Position numbers and translations under genes: made by a program
The notes under the pieces: model-generated
The model's database searches: none
What the model saw: only the letters and a program-made list of their open reading frames with translations
What the model was told of the DNA's origin: nothing
Shown: in pieces, positions 7,119 through 14,775 of the stretch
Layout of the letters: each line of letters starts with the position of its first letter
Numbering within the stretch: position 1 is the first letter of the stretch
NCBI GenBank assembly: GCA_003139995.1
Contig: PLIC01000251.1
Coordinates: 1 to 32,210, forward strand
DNA from: Candidatus Acidiflorens stordalenmirensis
Lineage (GTDB): Bacteria > Acidobacteriota > Terriglobia > Terriglobales > Acidobacteriaceae
Direction of reading: 5' to 3'
DNA length: 32,210 nucleotides

Positions 7119-7913
7119 CTAGTGGCAGAAGCGCTGTAGCTTCGGCGGAGGCGGGGTGGGGAACTCGTCAAATTCTCCATCCCATCCCGAGCATCCACGG
7201 GCCGTGACGGCCCGGATTACGACCTGTTCCAGATCGTGGGCCTTCGCTCTCGCTTCCGAGATCTGATCCGCGGTGAGATTGCCGCTATTGAGCTCGCCGA
7301 GGTCCGGGCCGGCGGCTGCATAACCGGCATCGGCCGCAATCGTGTACCAGATGTAAGCAGTAAAGCGATCTTGCGGAATGCCGCGGCCATCCTTCAGCGC
7401 TTTCGCGTAGAAGTATTGCGCCTGGGGAAGACCCTGATCGGCGGCAATCTTGTAGAGCGCCGGCGCTTTGGTGTAGTCGCGATCCGCCATCAGACGGCCC
7501 AGGTAGTAGGCGCCGAAAGCGCTGTTCTGGTCGGCGGCCAGCTTGAGCCATTTCCGGGCCGTGTCGGGATCGCACGGCACCGCGTTGCCGAGGAAGTAGA
7601 GCCGTCCGGCGAGCCAAGCCGCAAGCGGGTCGCCTTGTTGCGCAGCCTTGCGATACAGGTCAAGGGCTTGACTCGGGTTGATCGCGAGTGCGGTTCCGGT
7701 TTCGTAATAGTAAGCCAGTGCGATCTGGGCTGGACCGTAGCCGAGTTCGGCGGAGCGGCGAAAGTAGTCGATCCCTAGAGAGTCGTTTTGCGACGGCCCA
7801 ACGCCAGTGATGGCATCCATTCCACGGTCGTACAGAGCTTCTGGAGAGGTGCTCTGCGCTAAAGCAATCGTGCTCCATAGCACGAGAATTAAGGACAGAA
7901 TCGTTCGACTCAT
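7119..7913 (-). CDS. Secreted Sel1-repeat (TPR-like) protein
   Basis: A 264-residue protein with a signal peptide (MSRTILSLILVLWSTIALAQS) and about five Sel1-like repeats of ~36 residues (e.g. ALDLYRKAAQQGDPLAAWLAGRLY, TARKWLKLAADQNSAFGAYYLGRL, APALYKIAADQGLPQAQYFYAKAL). It ends in a Cys-containing, Pro-rich tail (Cys near each end of GCSGWDGEFDEFPTPPPPK). Sel1 repeats form a helical solenoid that mediates protein-protein contacts; the partner is unknown. I chose the ATG at 7911-7913 because it has an AGGAA ribosome site and begins the signal peptide. The open frame extends 38 codons further upstream but without a sensible N-terminus. Confidence 0.85.
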   Translation of the reverse strand: MSRTILSLILVLWSTIALAQSTSPEALYDRGMDAITGVGPSQNDSLGIDYFRRSAELGYGPAQIALAYYYETGTALAINPSQALDLYRKAAQQGDPLAAWLAGRLYFLGNAVPCDPDTARKWLKLAADQNSAFGAYYLGRLMADRDYTKAPALYKIAADQGLPQAQYFYAKALKDGRGIPQDRFTAYIWYTIAADAGYAAAGPDLGELNSGNLTADQISEARAKAHDLEQVVIRAVTARGCSGWDGEFDEFPTPPPPKLQRFCH

Positions 7914-8000
7914 GGGCGGATTCCTGCAATAAGTACTGGAACAAGTATAGGAAATACGGCGTATCAGTGTGGAGTTACGAAAGTTCGACGGGACTGCACC

Positions 8001-8028
8001 GACGGGCGGGGACGCCCGTTTTTCCACA
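8001..8028 (-). repeat. GC-rich hairpin repeat (family A, third copy)
   Basis: Acgggcg-ggga-cgcccgt forms a perfect 7-bp stem, and its plus-strand 3' side runs into TTTTT. The inverse complement reads tgtgg...gggcg..cccgcccgtc, like the two copies at kdsD. It lies between the aminotransferase stop and the Sel1 gene. Confidence 0.5.
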
Positions 8029-8036
8029 TTATCGTT

Positions 8037-9245
8037 CTATGCGTACCGCTCACGCAGGAAATCGCCAATTATCGAGTAAGCGGCGGTCAGCGTCTTTTCG
8101 TCGGGCAGAAAAACGATGCGGAAGTGTTTCGTCCCAGGACGCTGGCCGAAACCGGAGCCGTGCACGACCGTCACATACTTCTGCCGAATGAGTTCGGTGA
8201 CGAATACGTCGTCGCCTTCCGGAATATCGATGCGCGGGTAGGCGTAGAAAGCTCCGCGCGGCGCCACACAACTTACTCGCGAAGTTTCGGCGCACCACTT
8301 CATGGTCAGATCGCGGCGGCTGCGCAGCTTGCGCTTCACTTCGACGAGGTGATCCTGCGGGCCTTCGAGCGCAGCCTTGATCGCGTACTGCTCGGGATGG
8401 TTGGCGCACAGGCGCGCGCGCAACAGCTTGTTCACGCCTTCGAGATACGGCTTAATGACGGGAGCTTCGCCGCTGGCAATGCCCCATCCGATGCGCCATC
8501 CGGGGGCGAGGTAGTTTTTGGACAGTCCGCCGAAAGTGATGACCGGCACATCGGGCGCGACCGCAGCCATGGCAATGTGCGGATCGTCATCCATAATCAG
8601 TTTGTCGTAAATCTCATCCGCAAAGATGATCAGGTTGTGGCGGCGCGCCAGTTCCGCAATCTGCTCAAGCATCTTTCGTGTGCAGACCGATCCGGTCGGA
8701 TTGTTGGGATTGATCAGCACAATCCCGCGCGTCCGCGGCGTGATTTTTTTCTTGATGTCGTCGAGATCGGGCTGCCAGCCGTCTTCTTCGTTCAGGTAAT
8801 AAGTGTTCAGCCCGATTTCGATCTTCGCCAGAACCGCGGAATAGAGCGGATAGTCGGGGCAGGGAGTCAATACGTTGTCGCCCGGATTGAGCAGCGCGGT
8901 CAAGCAGATGTCCACCGTCTCGCTGACCCCCGAAGTGACGAAGACATCCTGAATGTTGGCGATGCCTTTGCGGACCGCCTCGCCGCGAATCGCATCGAGC
9001 GCAGGCGCGATGCCGGATGAAGGAGAATACCCATTCTTGCCGTCGCGCATCGCCTGATAGACGGCTTCAATCATGTGGGCGGGCGTTTTGAAGTCAAAGT
9101 TGAGCGGGTCGCCGATGTTGAGCGGCAGAATTTTGTGTCCCTGGCGGGCGACCTCGTCGGCGATGCAGGCTAGGTCGCGAATGGCATAGTGGACGTTTTC
9201 CAGCCGGGTGGCAGGGACAATTTCGCGGGCTTGAGTGACGGGCAT
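8037..9245 (-). CDS. PLP-dependent alanine-type aminotransferase (fold type I)
   Basis: A 402-residue class I/II aminotransferase, most like the alanine transaminases of the AlaA/archaeal AlaAT group: pyruvate + glutamate to alanine + 2-oxoglutarate. Visible landmarks are SGVSETV (cofactor phosphate cup, ~105-111), NPNNPTG (179-185), FADEIYDKL (Asp210, Tyr213), SK at residues 242-243 (Lys243 forms the Schiff base), Arg251 in PGWRIGW, and FRIVFLP near the C-terminus (substrate-carboxylate Arg). Length is normal and nothing is missing. The start ATG has no strong ribosome site. A CCGCAGAGG-type repeat lies in its leader (9255-9286). A degenerate copy of its first ~17 codons lies at 9841-9892. 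Exact substrate is inferred. Confidence 0.9.
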   Translation of the reverse strand: MPVTQAREIVPATRLENVHYAIRDLACIADEVARQGHKILPLNIGDPLNFDFKTPAHMIEAVYQAMRDGKNGYSPSSGIAPALDAIRGEAVRKGIANIQDVFVTSGVSETVDICLTALLNPGDNVLTPCPDYPLYSAVLAKIEIGLNTYYLNEEDGWQPDLDDIKKKITPRTRGIVLINPNNPTGSVCTRKMLEQIAELARRHNLIIFADEIYDKLIMDDDPHIAMAAVAPDVPVITFGGLSKNYLAPGWRIGWGIASGEAPVIKPYLEGVNKLLRARLCANHPEQYAIKAALEGPQDHLVEVKRKLRSRRDLTMKWCAETSRVSCVAPRGAFYAYPRIDIPEGDDVFVTELIRQKYVTVVHGSGFGQRPGTKHFRIVFLPDEKTLTAAYSIIGDFLRERYA

Positions 9246-9254
9246 GAATGAATT

Positions 9255-9286
9255 CTAACCGCAGAGGGCCGGGGGACGCAGAGAAA
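9255..9286. repeat. CCGCAGAGG...ACGCAGAGAAA repeat, copy 1
   Basis: Ctaaccgcagagg, a short insertion (gccggggg), then acgcagagaaa lies in the leader of the aminotransferase gene. The uninterrupted version is at 9945-9968. Confidence 0.5.
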
Positions 9287-9334
9287 ATCCAAGAAGCCGG
9301 CGTGAATCGTCGCATATCGGGAATGAGTTTTAGT

Positions 9335-9700
9335 TCAGTGAGGGTTGAAATTGAAGGTGACGATTTCGTCGCTCTGCGACGCGGCAGGAGCGTACTTCCA
9401 CTTCATCACGGCCTTGACTGCGCTCTCGGCGAGAACCGGATTGCCGCCCAGGACCTCAACGTTGGCAACGGTCCCGTTCGCAAGCACCTTTGCACTCAGG
9501 CGAACTAACCCGCCGATTCCGGCGTTTTTGAGGACTGCGGGATATTCGGGCTTTTCGCTTCGAATGGCCTTGCGGCTGGAGTGCACCACAGGCTGGGCTC
9601 GCATCGCAGGAACCGAGCCGAGCGCCAGGGAGAACACCAGCACCGCCAGACTGGCCAACGACAGCCTTACCAACGATAGCCTCTTCCGATTGTTGCTCAT
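9335..9700 (-). CDS. Stand-alone TonB C-terminal domain protein, exported
   Basis: 121 residues from the ATG at 9698-9700: a short basic start, one hydrophobic segment acting as signal peptide or anchor (LSLASLAVLVFSLALGSVPAMRAQ), then a single TonB_C domain. The domain shows YPAVLKNAGIGGLVRLSAKVLANGTVANVEVLGGNPVLAESAVKAVMKWKYAP and a final strand IVTFNFNPH. It lacks the Pro-rich spacer of real TonB, so a role in energising outer-membrane receptors is doubtful. It is a clear relative of the protein at 25404-25751 (shared GG-x-PVLA and AV-x-KW). A TTG 11 codons upstream is an alternative start. No neighbours suggest an operon. Confidence 0.8.
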   Translation of the reverse strand: MSNNRKRLSLVRLSLASLAVLVFSLALGSVPAMRAQPVVHSSRKAIRSEKPEYPAVLKNAGIGGLVRLSAKVLANGTVANVEVLGGNPVLAESAVKAVMKWKYAPAASQSDEIVTFNFNPH

Positions 9701-9778
9701 GGTCCTGGAGCCGCCGCCGAGATCGTAGGTCAATCCGCACCCCTTGGGAGGGCCGAGAAACGTATAAACCCTGACGAG

Positions 9779-9892
9779 CTACGGTAAGCGTTTCGAGGAT
9801 CGAGCAGCAAGGTCACCGATGGAGGCGTCCAAAAATGCGCGGACGTTTCCCAAACGGGCGGCGGCTAGCTCGCGGGCTTGAGTTACAGGCAT
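9779..9892 (-). pseudogene. Degenerate 5' fragment resembling the aminotransferase gene
   Basis: Minus strand from 9892: MPVTQARELAAARLGNV..., 37 codons to a stop. The first ~17 codons and their DNA (9841-9892) closely match the start of the intact aminotransferase gene (9191-9245), and then similarity ends. The same CCGCAGAGG-type repeat lies upstream of both. It looks like the abandoned 5' end of a duplicated or paralogous gene rather than a working peptide. Confidence 0.5.
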
Positions 9893-9944
9893 TGAGCACG
9901 CCAAAAACACTAATCTGCCCGGTCGATCTGCGTCTTCTGCACAT

Positions 9945-9968
9945 CTAACCGCAGAGGACGCAGAGAAA
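9945..9968. repeat. CCGCAGAGGACGCAGAG repeat, copy 2
   Basis: Ctaaccgcagaggacgcag followed by agaaa. It marks the exact point where aldehyde dehydrogenase similarity stops, and it supplies the stop codon of the truncated frame. Confidence 0.55.
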
Positions 9969-10163
9969 CCACGGCTGCGTCCACATCTGCCTTATTCGAC
10001 CGCTGGAAGATGGCGACGACTTCGCGCGTGTCCGCGGCGTTGCGGTCTTCGAAAGTCCGTCACTGACGGATTCGACCCACTCGCCGTCGATGAAATTCTT
10101 GCAAACCTTGGTTTTAGTCGTGCCGCTCGCGATCACGGCGCTGGTCAGAGTATCGGTAGACAT
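9969..10163 (-). pseudogene. Aldehyde dehydrogenase N-terminal remnant, frameshifted and truncated
   Basis: From the ATG at 10161-10163, with an excellent AGGAGG ribosome site, the frame gives MSTDTLTSAVIASGTTKTKV, then CKNFIDGEWVES, the typical N-terminus of NAD(P)+-dependent aldehyde dehydrogenases. It then goes out of frame. One frame over, the DNA continues as FEDRNAADTREVVAIFQRSNKADVDAAVVSLR, the next ~32 residues expected for the family. Similarity ends at the repeat at 9945-9968, leaving only about 60 of ~480 residues and no catalytic Cys or Glu. It is a dead fragment. The intact start region suggests fairly recent loss. Confidence 0.75.
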
Positions 10164-10414
10164 AAGTCCTCCTGGAGATAATGCAGAACACTCGTGCTAA
10201 CAACCGCGGTGAAGACGGGCAAGCGAGCGGGCAGGGGTTGTGTTTCCGAATCCGGCCCCTGGCGTCGCCTGCAAGTGGCGATACCGCGTGGTCACTTTCG
10301 TAACCCTTTCACCCCATGACCCAAGTTTATATCCATCCCAGCAGAGATATGATGGTCACAATGAGAGAGATATCTCGTATTCTCAGAGTTTTGAAGTGAG
10401 GTTGGCACGGGCTC
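10164..10414. other. Promoter-containing gap before the FecR-mre cluster
   Basis: No gene is seen. It must hold the promoter of the FecR-domain gene. A perfect 10-bp palindrome gagatatctc occurs near 10368. No confident -35/-10 pair can be named. Confidence 0.3.
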
Positions 10415-11704
10415 GTGTCGAACAAACTTAAGCCGGAACTCTACGTCGCCTGGAAAACGGTGACGTACCGCAGCGTGATTATGGCGCTGCTCGGTGCGGC
10501 GCTGATCTTTGGCGGCGTGATGCACTTGGCGTTTCCGAAATTCACCGACTCGACAGTAAAGGCGGCCGAATATCTTTCCACGGGCTTGCTCGAAAAAGTT
10601 GCCGGGCTGGCGCCTCCGCTCAAGGGGCCGTCGGCCGCGGTTTCGCAGCAAGCGCACTTCACGGCGCTCGATGGCACGATCCGCGTAAGGAAAGGCAACG
10701 GCAACAGCTGGATCAACGCCGACTACAACGTGCCGCTCGAAAAAGGCGACGTGGTGCAGACCGGCGCCGAAGGCATGGCGAAGATTGTTTTCAACGACGG
10801 CACCAATTACACCGTGAAGCAGGATTCGCTGATCGTGATCGAAGAGAACTCGGCCAACGAGCAGCAGCAAACCAGCGTGTCGGTAGCGGTCACGACCGGC
10901 ACGGTGGACCTGAGTACGGCGACCTACGTTCAGGGTTCGAAGTCGCAGGTGATTGTCGCGGGCGCGAAGGCATCGCTGGCTCCGGATTCGTCGGCCATGG
11001 TGCACAATAATCCCAAGGACGATCAGCATGAAATTCTGGTCAAGAAAGGCAGCGGCGAAATCGAGCGCAATGGAGAAGTGGTTCGCCTGTCGCCCTGGGA
11101 GAAAGTGAGTTTCCAGAGTGAATCGAAGACCATGGAACGGGCCACGGAAATCGGGCCGCCAGCGCCCATTACGCCAGGCAATATGATGCCGGTTTTCACC
11201 AACGCCGGGGAGAAGTCGAAGGAAGTGGAGTTCGCCTGGACGCCCATGGCGAACGCCGCCGGATACCGGCTGCGTATTTCGCACAATCCGTATTTTTCGT
11301 CATTGTTGTTGGATAAAAAGGTGGAGTCGTCGAGTGTGGTTGTGACCGGTCTGCCCGTCGGCGCTTACTATTGGTCGATCCAGTCGTACGACGCGGCCGG
11401 CAAGGAGTCGGTGGAAAGCGAAAAGAATCGCTTTACGATCATGGTCAAGGCGAAGGAAAAAATAGAGTTGTCGCTCGAAATCGACCCTCTGGTCCAGCAC
11501 GGACACGTGATCGAGGTCACGGGCAAAACCGAGGCGGGAGCGCGCGTCATGGTAAACGGCAAGGAAGTGCCGATCGTCAGCGACGACGGCACGTTCCACT
11601 ACTTCACGCCACCCCTGCCGGATGGGGAAAACCTGATCACCATCACGGCGCAGAATTCGAAGGGCGGCGTGAATACGCACCAGGAAAGAGTCGTGATTCA
11701 GTAA
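10415..11704 (+). CDS. FecR-domain membrane protein with FN3-like and Ig-like domains
   Basis: A 429-residue protein anchored by one N-terminal helix (about residues 20-41), with the rest in the periplasm. A FecR domain spans about 80-190 (GTIRVRKGNGNSW, LEKGDVVQTGAEGMAKIVFNDGTNYTV, TGTVDLST, VIVAGAKASLAPDS). An FN3-like domain follows at about 250-345 (VEFAWTPMANAAGYRLRIS, GAYYWSIQSYDAAGKES), then a bacterial Ig-like domain at about 350-429 (VTGKTEAGARVMVNGKEVPIVSDDGTFHY). The start is GTG with a distant GTGAGG. mreB begins 149 nt downstream on the same strand, so co-transcription with the cell-shape genes is plausible. It differs from FecR itself, which senses siderophore receptors. A structural or peptidoglycan-linked role is inferred only. 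Confidence 0.8.
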   Translation: MSNKLKPELYVAWKTVTYRSVIMALLGAALIFGGVMHLAFPKFTDSTVKAAEYLSTGLLEKVAGLAPPLKGPSAAVSQQAHFTALDGTIRVRKGNGNSWINADYNVPLEKGDVVQTGAEGMAKIVFNDGTNYTVKQDSLIVIEENSANEQQQTSVSVAVTTGTVDLSTATYVQGSKSQVIVAGAKASLAPDSSAMVHNNPKDDQHEILVKKGSGEIERNGEVVRLSPWEKVSFQSESKTMERATEIGPPAPITPGNMMPVFTNAGEKSKEVEFAWTPMANAAGYRLRISHNPYFSSLLLDKKVESSSVVVTGLPVGAYYWSIQSYDAAGKESVESEKNRFTIMVKAKEKIELSLEIDPLVQHGHVIEVTGKTEAGARVMVNGKEVPIVSDDGTFHYFTPPLPDGENLITITAQNSKGGVNTHQERVVIQ

Positions 11705-11853
11705 AGAATTCGATGTTCGGAATAAGATGACAACCAGTTCGGCTGAACATCCAAGTAGAATAGAAGACACCAGAGGAGAGCGACTCGTGCGGAAACCGAC
11801 GAAGGCCCAGGTTCCAGGGGCGAGACGAATTCCCGGAAGAGAGAAGTACTGCC

Positions 11854-12918
11854 ATGTCAAACAACGGGTTTCATAACGGCTCATCGCGTTCGCACAATCT
11901 GCGTTCGCTATTCAGCATGTTTTCGAGCGATCTCGCCATCGATCTCGGGACGGCCAACACGTTGGTGTACGCGCGCGGCAAGGGCATCGTCGTCAACGAG
12001 CCATCGATCGTTGCGTTGAATAAGAACACCAACGAGGTCGAGGCCGTCGGCAAGGAAGCCAAAGAGATGCTCGGACGCACTCCGGGCAACATCGTGGCCA
12101 TCAAGCCGATGAAAGACGGCGTCATCGCCGATTTCAAAGTCACCGAGAAAATGCTGAACTACTTCATCCAGAAGGCGCACAACCGTAAGATGCTGGTGCA
12201 TCCGCGGATCGTGATCGGCGTGCCTTCGGAAATCACGCAAGTGGAAAAGCGCGCGGTCATGGATTCCGCCTATCGCGCCAAAGCCAGCGAAGTATTTCTG
12301 GTGGAGCAGGCCATGGTGGCCGCCATTGGCGCGGGGCTCCCGATTACCGAGCCCAGCGGCAACATGGTGGTCGACATCGGCGGCGGTACCACCGACATCG
12401 CGGTAATTTCGCTCAGCGGCATCGTTTATTCGCGTTCCGTGCGTATGGCCGGCAATCAGATGGACGAGGCCATCATGAATTACCTGAAGCGGAAATATAA
12501 CCTGCTGGTGGGCGAGCGCACCGCCGAGCAGATCAAGATCGAAATCGGCTCCGCGTATCCGCTCGACAAGCCGCTGACCATGGAAATCAAAGGCCGCAAC
12601 CTGATCGAAGGCGTGCCCAAGACCATCACGGTGGACGACAGCGAAATCCGCGAATCGCTGAGCGAATGCGTTTCGACCATCATGAATGCGATCCGCGTCG
12701 CGCTCGAACGCACGCCGCCGGAACTCTCCGCCGATATCAGCGACCGCGGCATCGTGCTGACCGGAGGAGGCGCGCTGATCAAGAACCTCGACAAGCGCAT
12801 CCGCGAGGAAACGGGATTGCCGGTCTCGATCGCCGACGATCCGCTCTGCAGCGTGGTGCTGGGTACCGGCAAGATGCTCTCGGACTTCAAGCTGCTGCGC
12901 AAGATTTCGATCGAATAG
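11854..12918 (+). CDS. mreB: Rod shape-determining protein MreB
   Basis: A 354-residue bacterial actin that forms membrane-associated filaments guiding lateral cell-wall synthesis. ATP-binding motifs are clear: phosphate loop 1 [11 protein letters not shown] (about 29-39), phosphate loop 2 [16 protein letters not shown], and the adenosine motif [18 protein letters not shown]. The core matches MreB throughout. The N-terminus carries about 20 residues more than E. coli MreB ([14 protein letters not shown]...) before the amphipathic [14 protein letters not shown] later ATG at 11917 is an alternative start. It is followed by mreC and mreD on the same strand. A gap of 126 nt to mreC contains an AACTGAGA-type repeat. 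Confidence 0.97.
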   Translation: MSNNGFHNGSSRSHNLRSLFSMFSSDLAIDLGTANTLVYARGKGIVVNEPSIVALNKNTNEVEAVGKEAKEMLGRTPGNIVAIKPMKDGVIADFKVTEKMLNYFIQKAHNRKMLVHPRIVIGVPSEITQVEKRAVMDSAYRAKASEVFLVEQAMVAAIGAGLPITEPSGNMVVDIGGGTTDIAVISLSGIVYSRSVRMAGNQMDEAIMNYLKRKYNLLVGERTAEQIKIEIGSAYPLDKPLTMEIKGRNLIEGVPKTITVDDSEIRESLSECVSTIMNAIRVALERTPPELSADISDRGIVLTGGGALIKNLDKRIREETGLPVSIADDPLCSVVLGTGKMLSDFKLLRKISIE

Positions 12919-13010
12919 AGCCGCAAGCTTCGAGCGACGAACTGCCAGCGAACAAAGTGCGGGTCTCTCGCTCCTCATGGAATGACAATCTCAGGCATGA
13001 CGGGTTCGCT

Positions 13011-13040
13011 GAGAACTGACAACTGAGAACTGAGAACTGG
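13011..13040 (+). repeat. GAGAACTGACAACTGAG-type tandem repeat
   Basis: Overlapping units gagaactgac, aactgagaac and tgagaactgg lie immediately before the mreC start. The same motif forms the hairpin arms at 15543-15604. It replaces a clean ribosome site, so mreC translation may use GAG within the repeat. Confidence 0.6.
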
Positions 13041-13044
13041 TGTT

Positions 13045-14199
13045 ATGGACGTCCTCGGACGCTACCGCAACCTGATCGTGCTGGTGGGAGTGTTATTCGC
13101 CCAGGTGCTCGGCTTGGCCGTGCAGGTCAAGCGGACGACCGACAACGAACCGACGCGCCTGATCCGCATCTGGGCGGTGGGCACGGTGACTCCCCTGGAA
13201 AAGGCGCTGGTATGGGCGCAAACCTCGACCAGCAACGCCTGGCACAACTACTTCTACCTGCGCGGAGTGCGAGCCGAGAACCGCGACCTCAAGCAGCAGA
13301 TTGCGCGCATGAGTCTGGAGCGGGTGCGGATGAGCCAGGACGCCGATCAGGCGCGGCGTCTGCAGGCGTTGCTCGCCTTCAAGGAACAGTTCATTTCCGA
13401 GACCATGGCGGCGCAGGTCATCGGATCGAGTGGCAGCGAGTTGTCGCGCTCGGTTTATATTGACAAGGGTGAAAGCAACGGCATCAAGCCCGACATGGCG
13501 GTCATCACCGCCGATGGCATCGTGGGCAAGGTGCTGCGCGTGTACGGCTCCTCTTCACTGGTGCTGTTGATCAACGACCAGACCAGTGGAGTGGGCGCGC
13601 TCCTCGACAAAACGCGGCTGCAAGGCATACTGCGCGGCACGCCGTCGGGCGAAGTGGTGCTCGAAAAAGTGATGAGCGACGAAGCCGTGCCCGCCGGAGA
13701 AATGGTTCTTACCAGTGGCGGAGATGGCATTTTCCCCAAGGGCCTGCTGGTGGGCAGGGTGACAAAGGTTTCGCTGGGCAGTGAGCTCTTCCTCAACATT
13801 CGCGTGCGTCCCGCAGCCGATCTAAGCAAGCTGGAAGAAGTGCTCGTTGTAACGAAGATTGATGAGAGGCAGGCGGAGCCCGATCAGACGGGCGCAGAGC
13901 GCGCCGTCGACATCCTGGCAGAGCGCCTGCCCGGCGTTCCTTCCAAGCCGGAAGACGCCGTGAAAGCCGACGTGCCGGAAACTGCCGCGCCGGGGACTGT
14001 TGCACCAACGAGCCCTGGCTCCGATGTCAAGCCAAAAGCCGCGCCCCCGGAAGCCTCGGCCGCGAGCGGCGCGCCCACCGCCCCAAAAACGGCTGGCGCA
14101 ACCGCGACCGGTACCGATGCTATGAAAGCTTCCCCCAAGAGCGTGAAGGCAGCGCCCGAACCCAAACCGCAACCCGCCGTAGAGGATAGTCCACACTAA
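13045..14199 (+). CDS. mreC: Rod shape-determining protein MreC
   Basis: A 384-residue periplasmic elongasome protein anchored by one N-terminal helix (about 9-28). A coiled coil (about 72-112, RAENRDLKQQIARMSLERVRM...) follows, and then the MreC beta-barrel domain (about 118-275), with AAQVIGSSGSELSRSVYIDKGESNGIKPDMAVITADGIVGKV, the most conserved family block, and TSGGDGIFPKGLLVGRV. MreC links MreB filaments to the PBP2 transpeptidase. The last ~100 residues (about 285-384) are an Ala/Pro/Lys-rich disordered tail not present in E. coli MreC; it may span or bind the cell wall. It ends one base before the mreD start. Confidence 0.94.
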   Translation: MDVLGRYRNLIVLVGVLFAQVLGLAVQVKRTTDNEPTRLIRIWAVGTVTPLEKALVWAQTSTSNAWHNYFYLRGVRAENRDLKQQIARMSLERVRMSQDADQARRLQALLAFKEQFISETMAAQVIGSSGSELSRSVYIDKGESNGIKPDMAVITADGIVGKVLRVYGSSSLVLLINDQTSGVGALLDKTRLQGILRGTPSGEVVLEKVMSDEAVPAGEMVLTSGGDGIFPKGLLVGRVTKVSLGSELFLNIRVRPAADLSKLEEVLVVTKIDERQAEPDQTGAERAVDILAERLPGVPSKPEDAVKADVPETAAPGTVAPTSPGSDVKPKAAPPEASAASGAPTAPKTAGATATGTDAMKASPKSVKAAPEPKPQPAVEDSPH

Positions 14200-14200
14200 C

Positions 14201-14719
14201 GTGGCCATTACCTACACATCGGGAGAGCAGGTTGAGGTTTACCGTTTCAGCATTCCTGCGACGGTTCTGATTCCACTGACTGCGGTTTTTCTGCAGGCGT
14301 TTCTGCCACTGCGCTTTCGGTTTTTCTCGATCTTCGATCTTCCGCTGCTGGTCGTGATCGGTTTCGCGACGGCGCGGCGCAGTCCGCTGGCGGGCCTGTT
14401 AACGGGCAGCGTGATCGGCATTCTGCAAGATGCGCTAACGCATCATCCCATCGGGCTCTACGGAATTTCAAAGACGGTGGTGGGATTCGGCGCCTCCTCG
14501 CTGGGGATCAAGCTGGACGTGGAACATGCCGGCGCTCGTTTCCTGCTTACGATTTTCTTCTACGTGGTGCATGAGGTCGTCTACTTCTTGATTGCCCGCG
14601 GACTGGTCGGGTTGCACATGGAATGGAGCTGGCCGCACGAATTCCTGTCGGGCGTGGCGAATGCCGTGCTGGGCGTCTTCGTCTTCATGCTGCTCGACCG
14701 CGTCAAGCAGCGGACGTAA
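14201..14719 (+). CDS. mreD: Rod shape-determining protein MreD
   Basis: A 172-residue polytopic inner-membrane protein with about five hydrophobic helices, completing the MreBCD complex. Hallmarks are PLTAVFLQAFLPLRF near the start, the helix pair around GLLTGSVIGILQDAL, and the final LSGVANAVLGVFVFMLLDRVKQR. The start is GTG one base after the mreC stop, which implies coupled translation. In many genomes mrdA (PBP2) and rodA follow; here the next gene points the other way, so those partners must lie elsewhere. Confidence 0.88.
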   Translation: MAITYTSGEQVEVYRFSIPATVLIPLTAVFLQAFLPLRFRFFSIFDLPLLVVIGFATARRSPLAGLLTGSVIGILQDALTHHPIGLYGISKTVVGFGASSLGIKLDVEHAGARFLLTIFFYVVHEVVYFLIARGLVGLHMEWSWPHEFLSGVANAVLGVFVFMLLDRVKQRT

Positions 14720-14745
14720 CCACATCGAGCTTCCTAAGATTCGCC

Positions 14746-14775
14746 CGCAGAGACGCGGCTTGCAGTATCTCTACA
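14746..14775. repeat. Hairpin repeat GTAGAGACGCGGC-type, degenerate copy
   Basis: Cgcagagacgcggcttgcag then tatctctaca. It matches the inverse complement of the intact copy at 15768-15797 at about 24 of 30 positions. It lies between the convergent mreD and DUF92 genes and includes the TAG stop of the DUF92 gene (14771-14773). Confidence 0.6.

Noticed and set aside
8002..8023. Hairpin plus TTTTT as an intrinsic terminator
   Set aside because: The T-run is on the plus strand, but the genes on both sides are on the minus strand. It is better explained as a copy of repeat family A.
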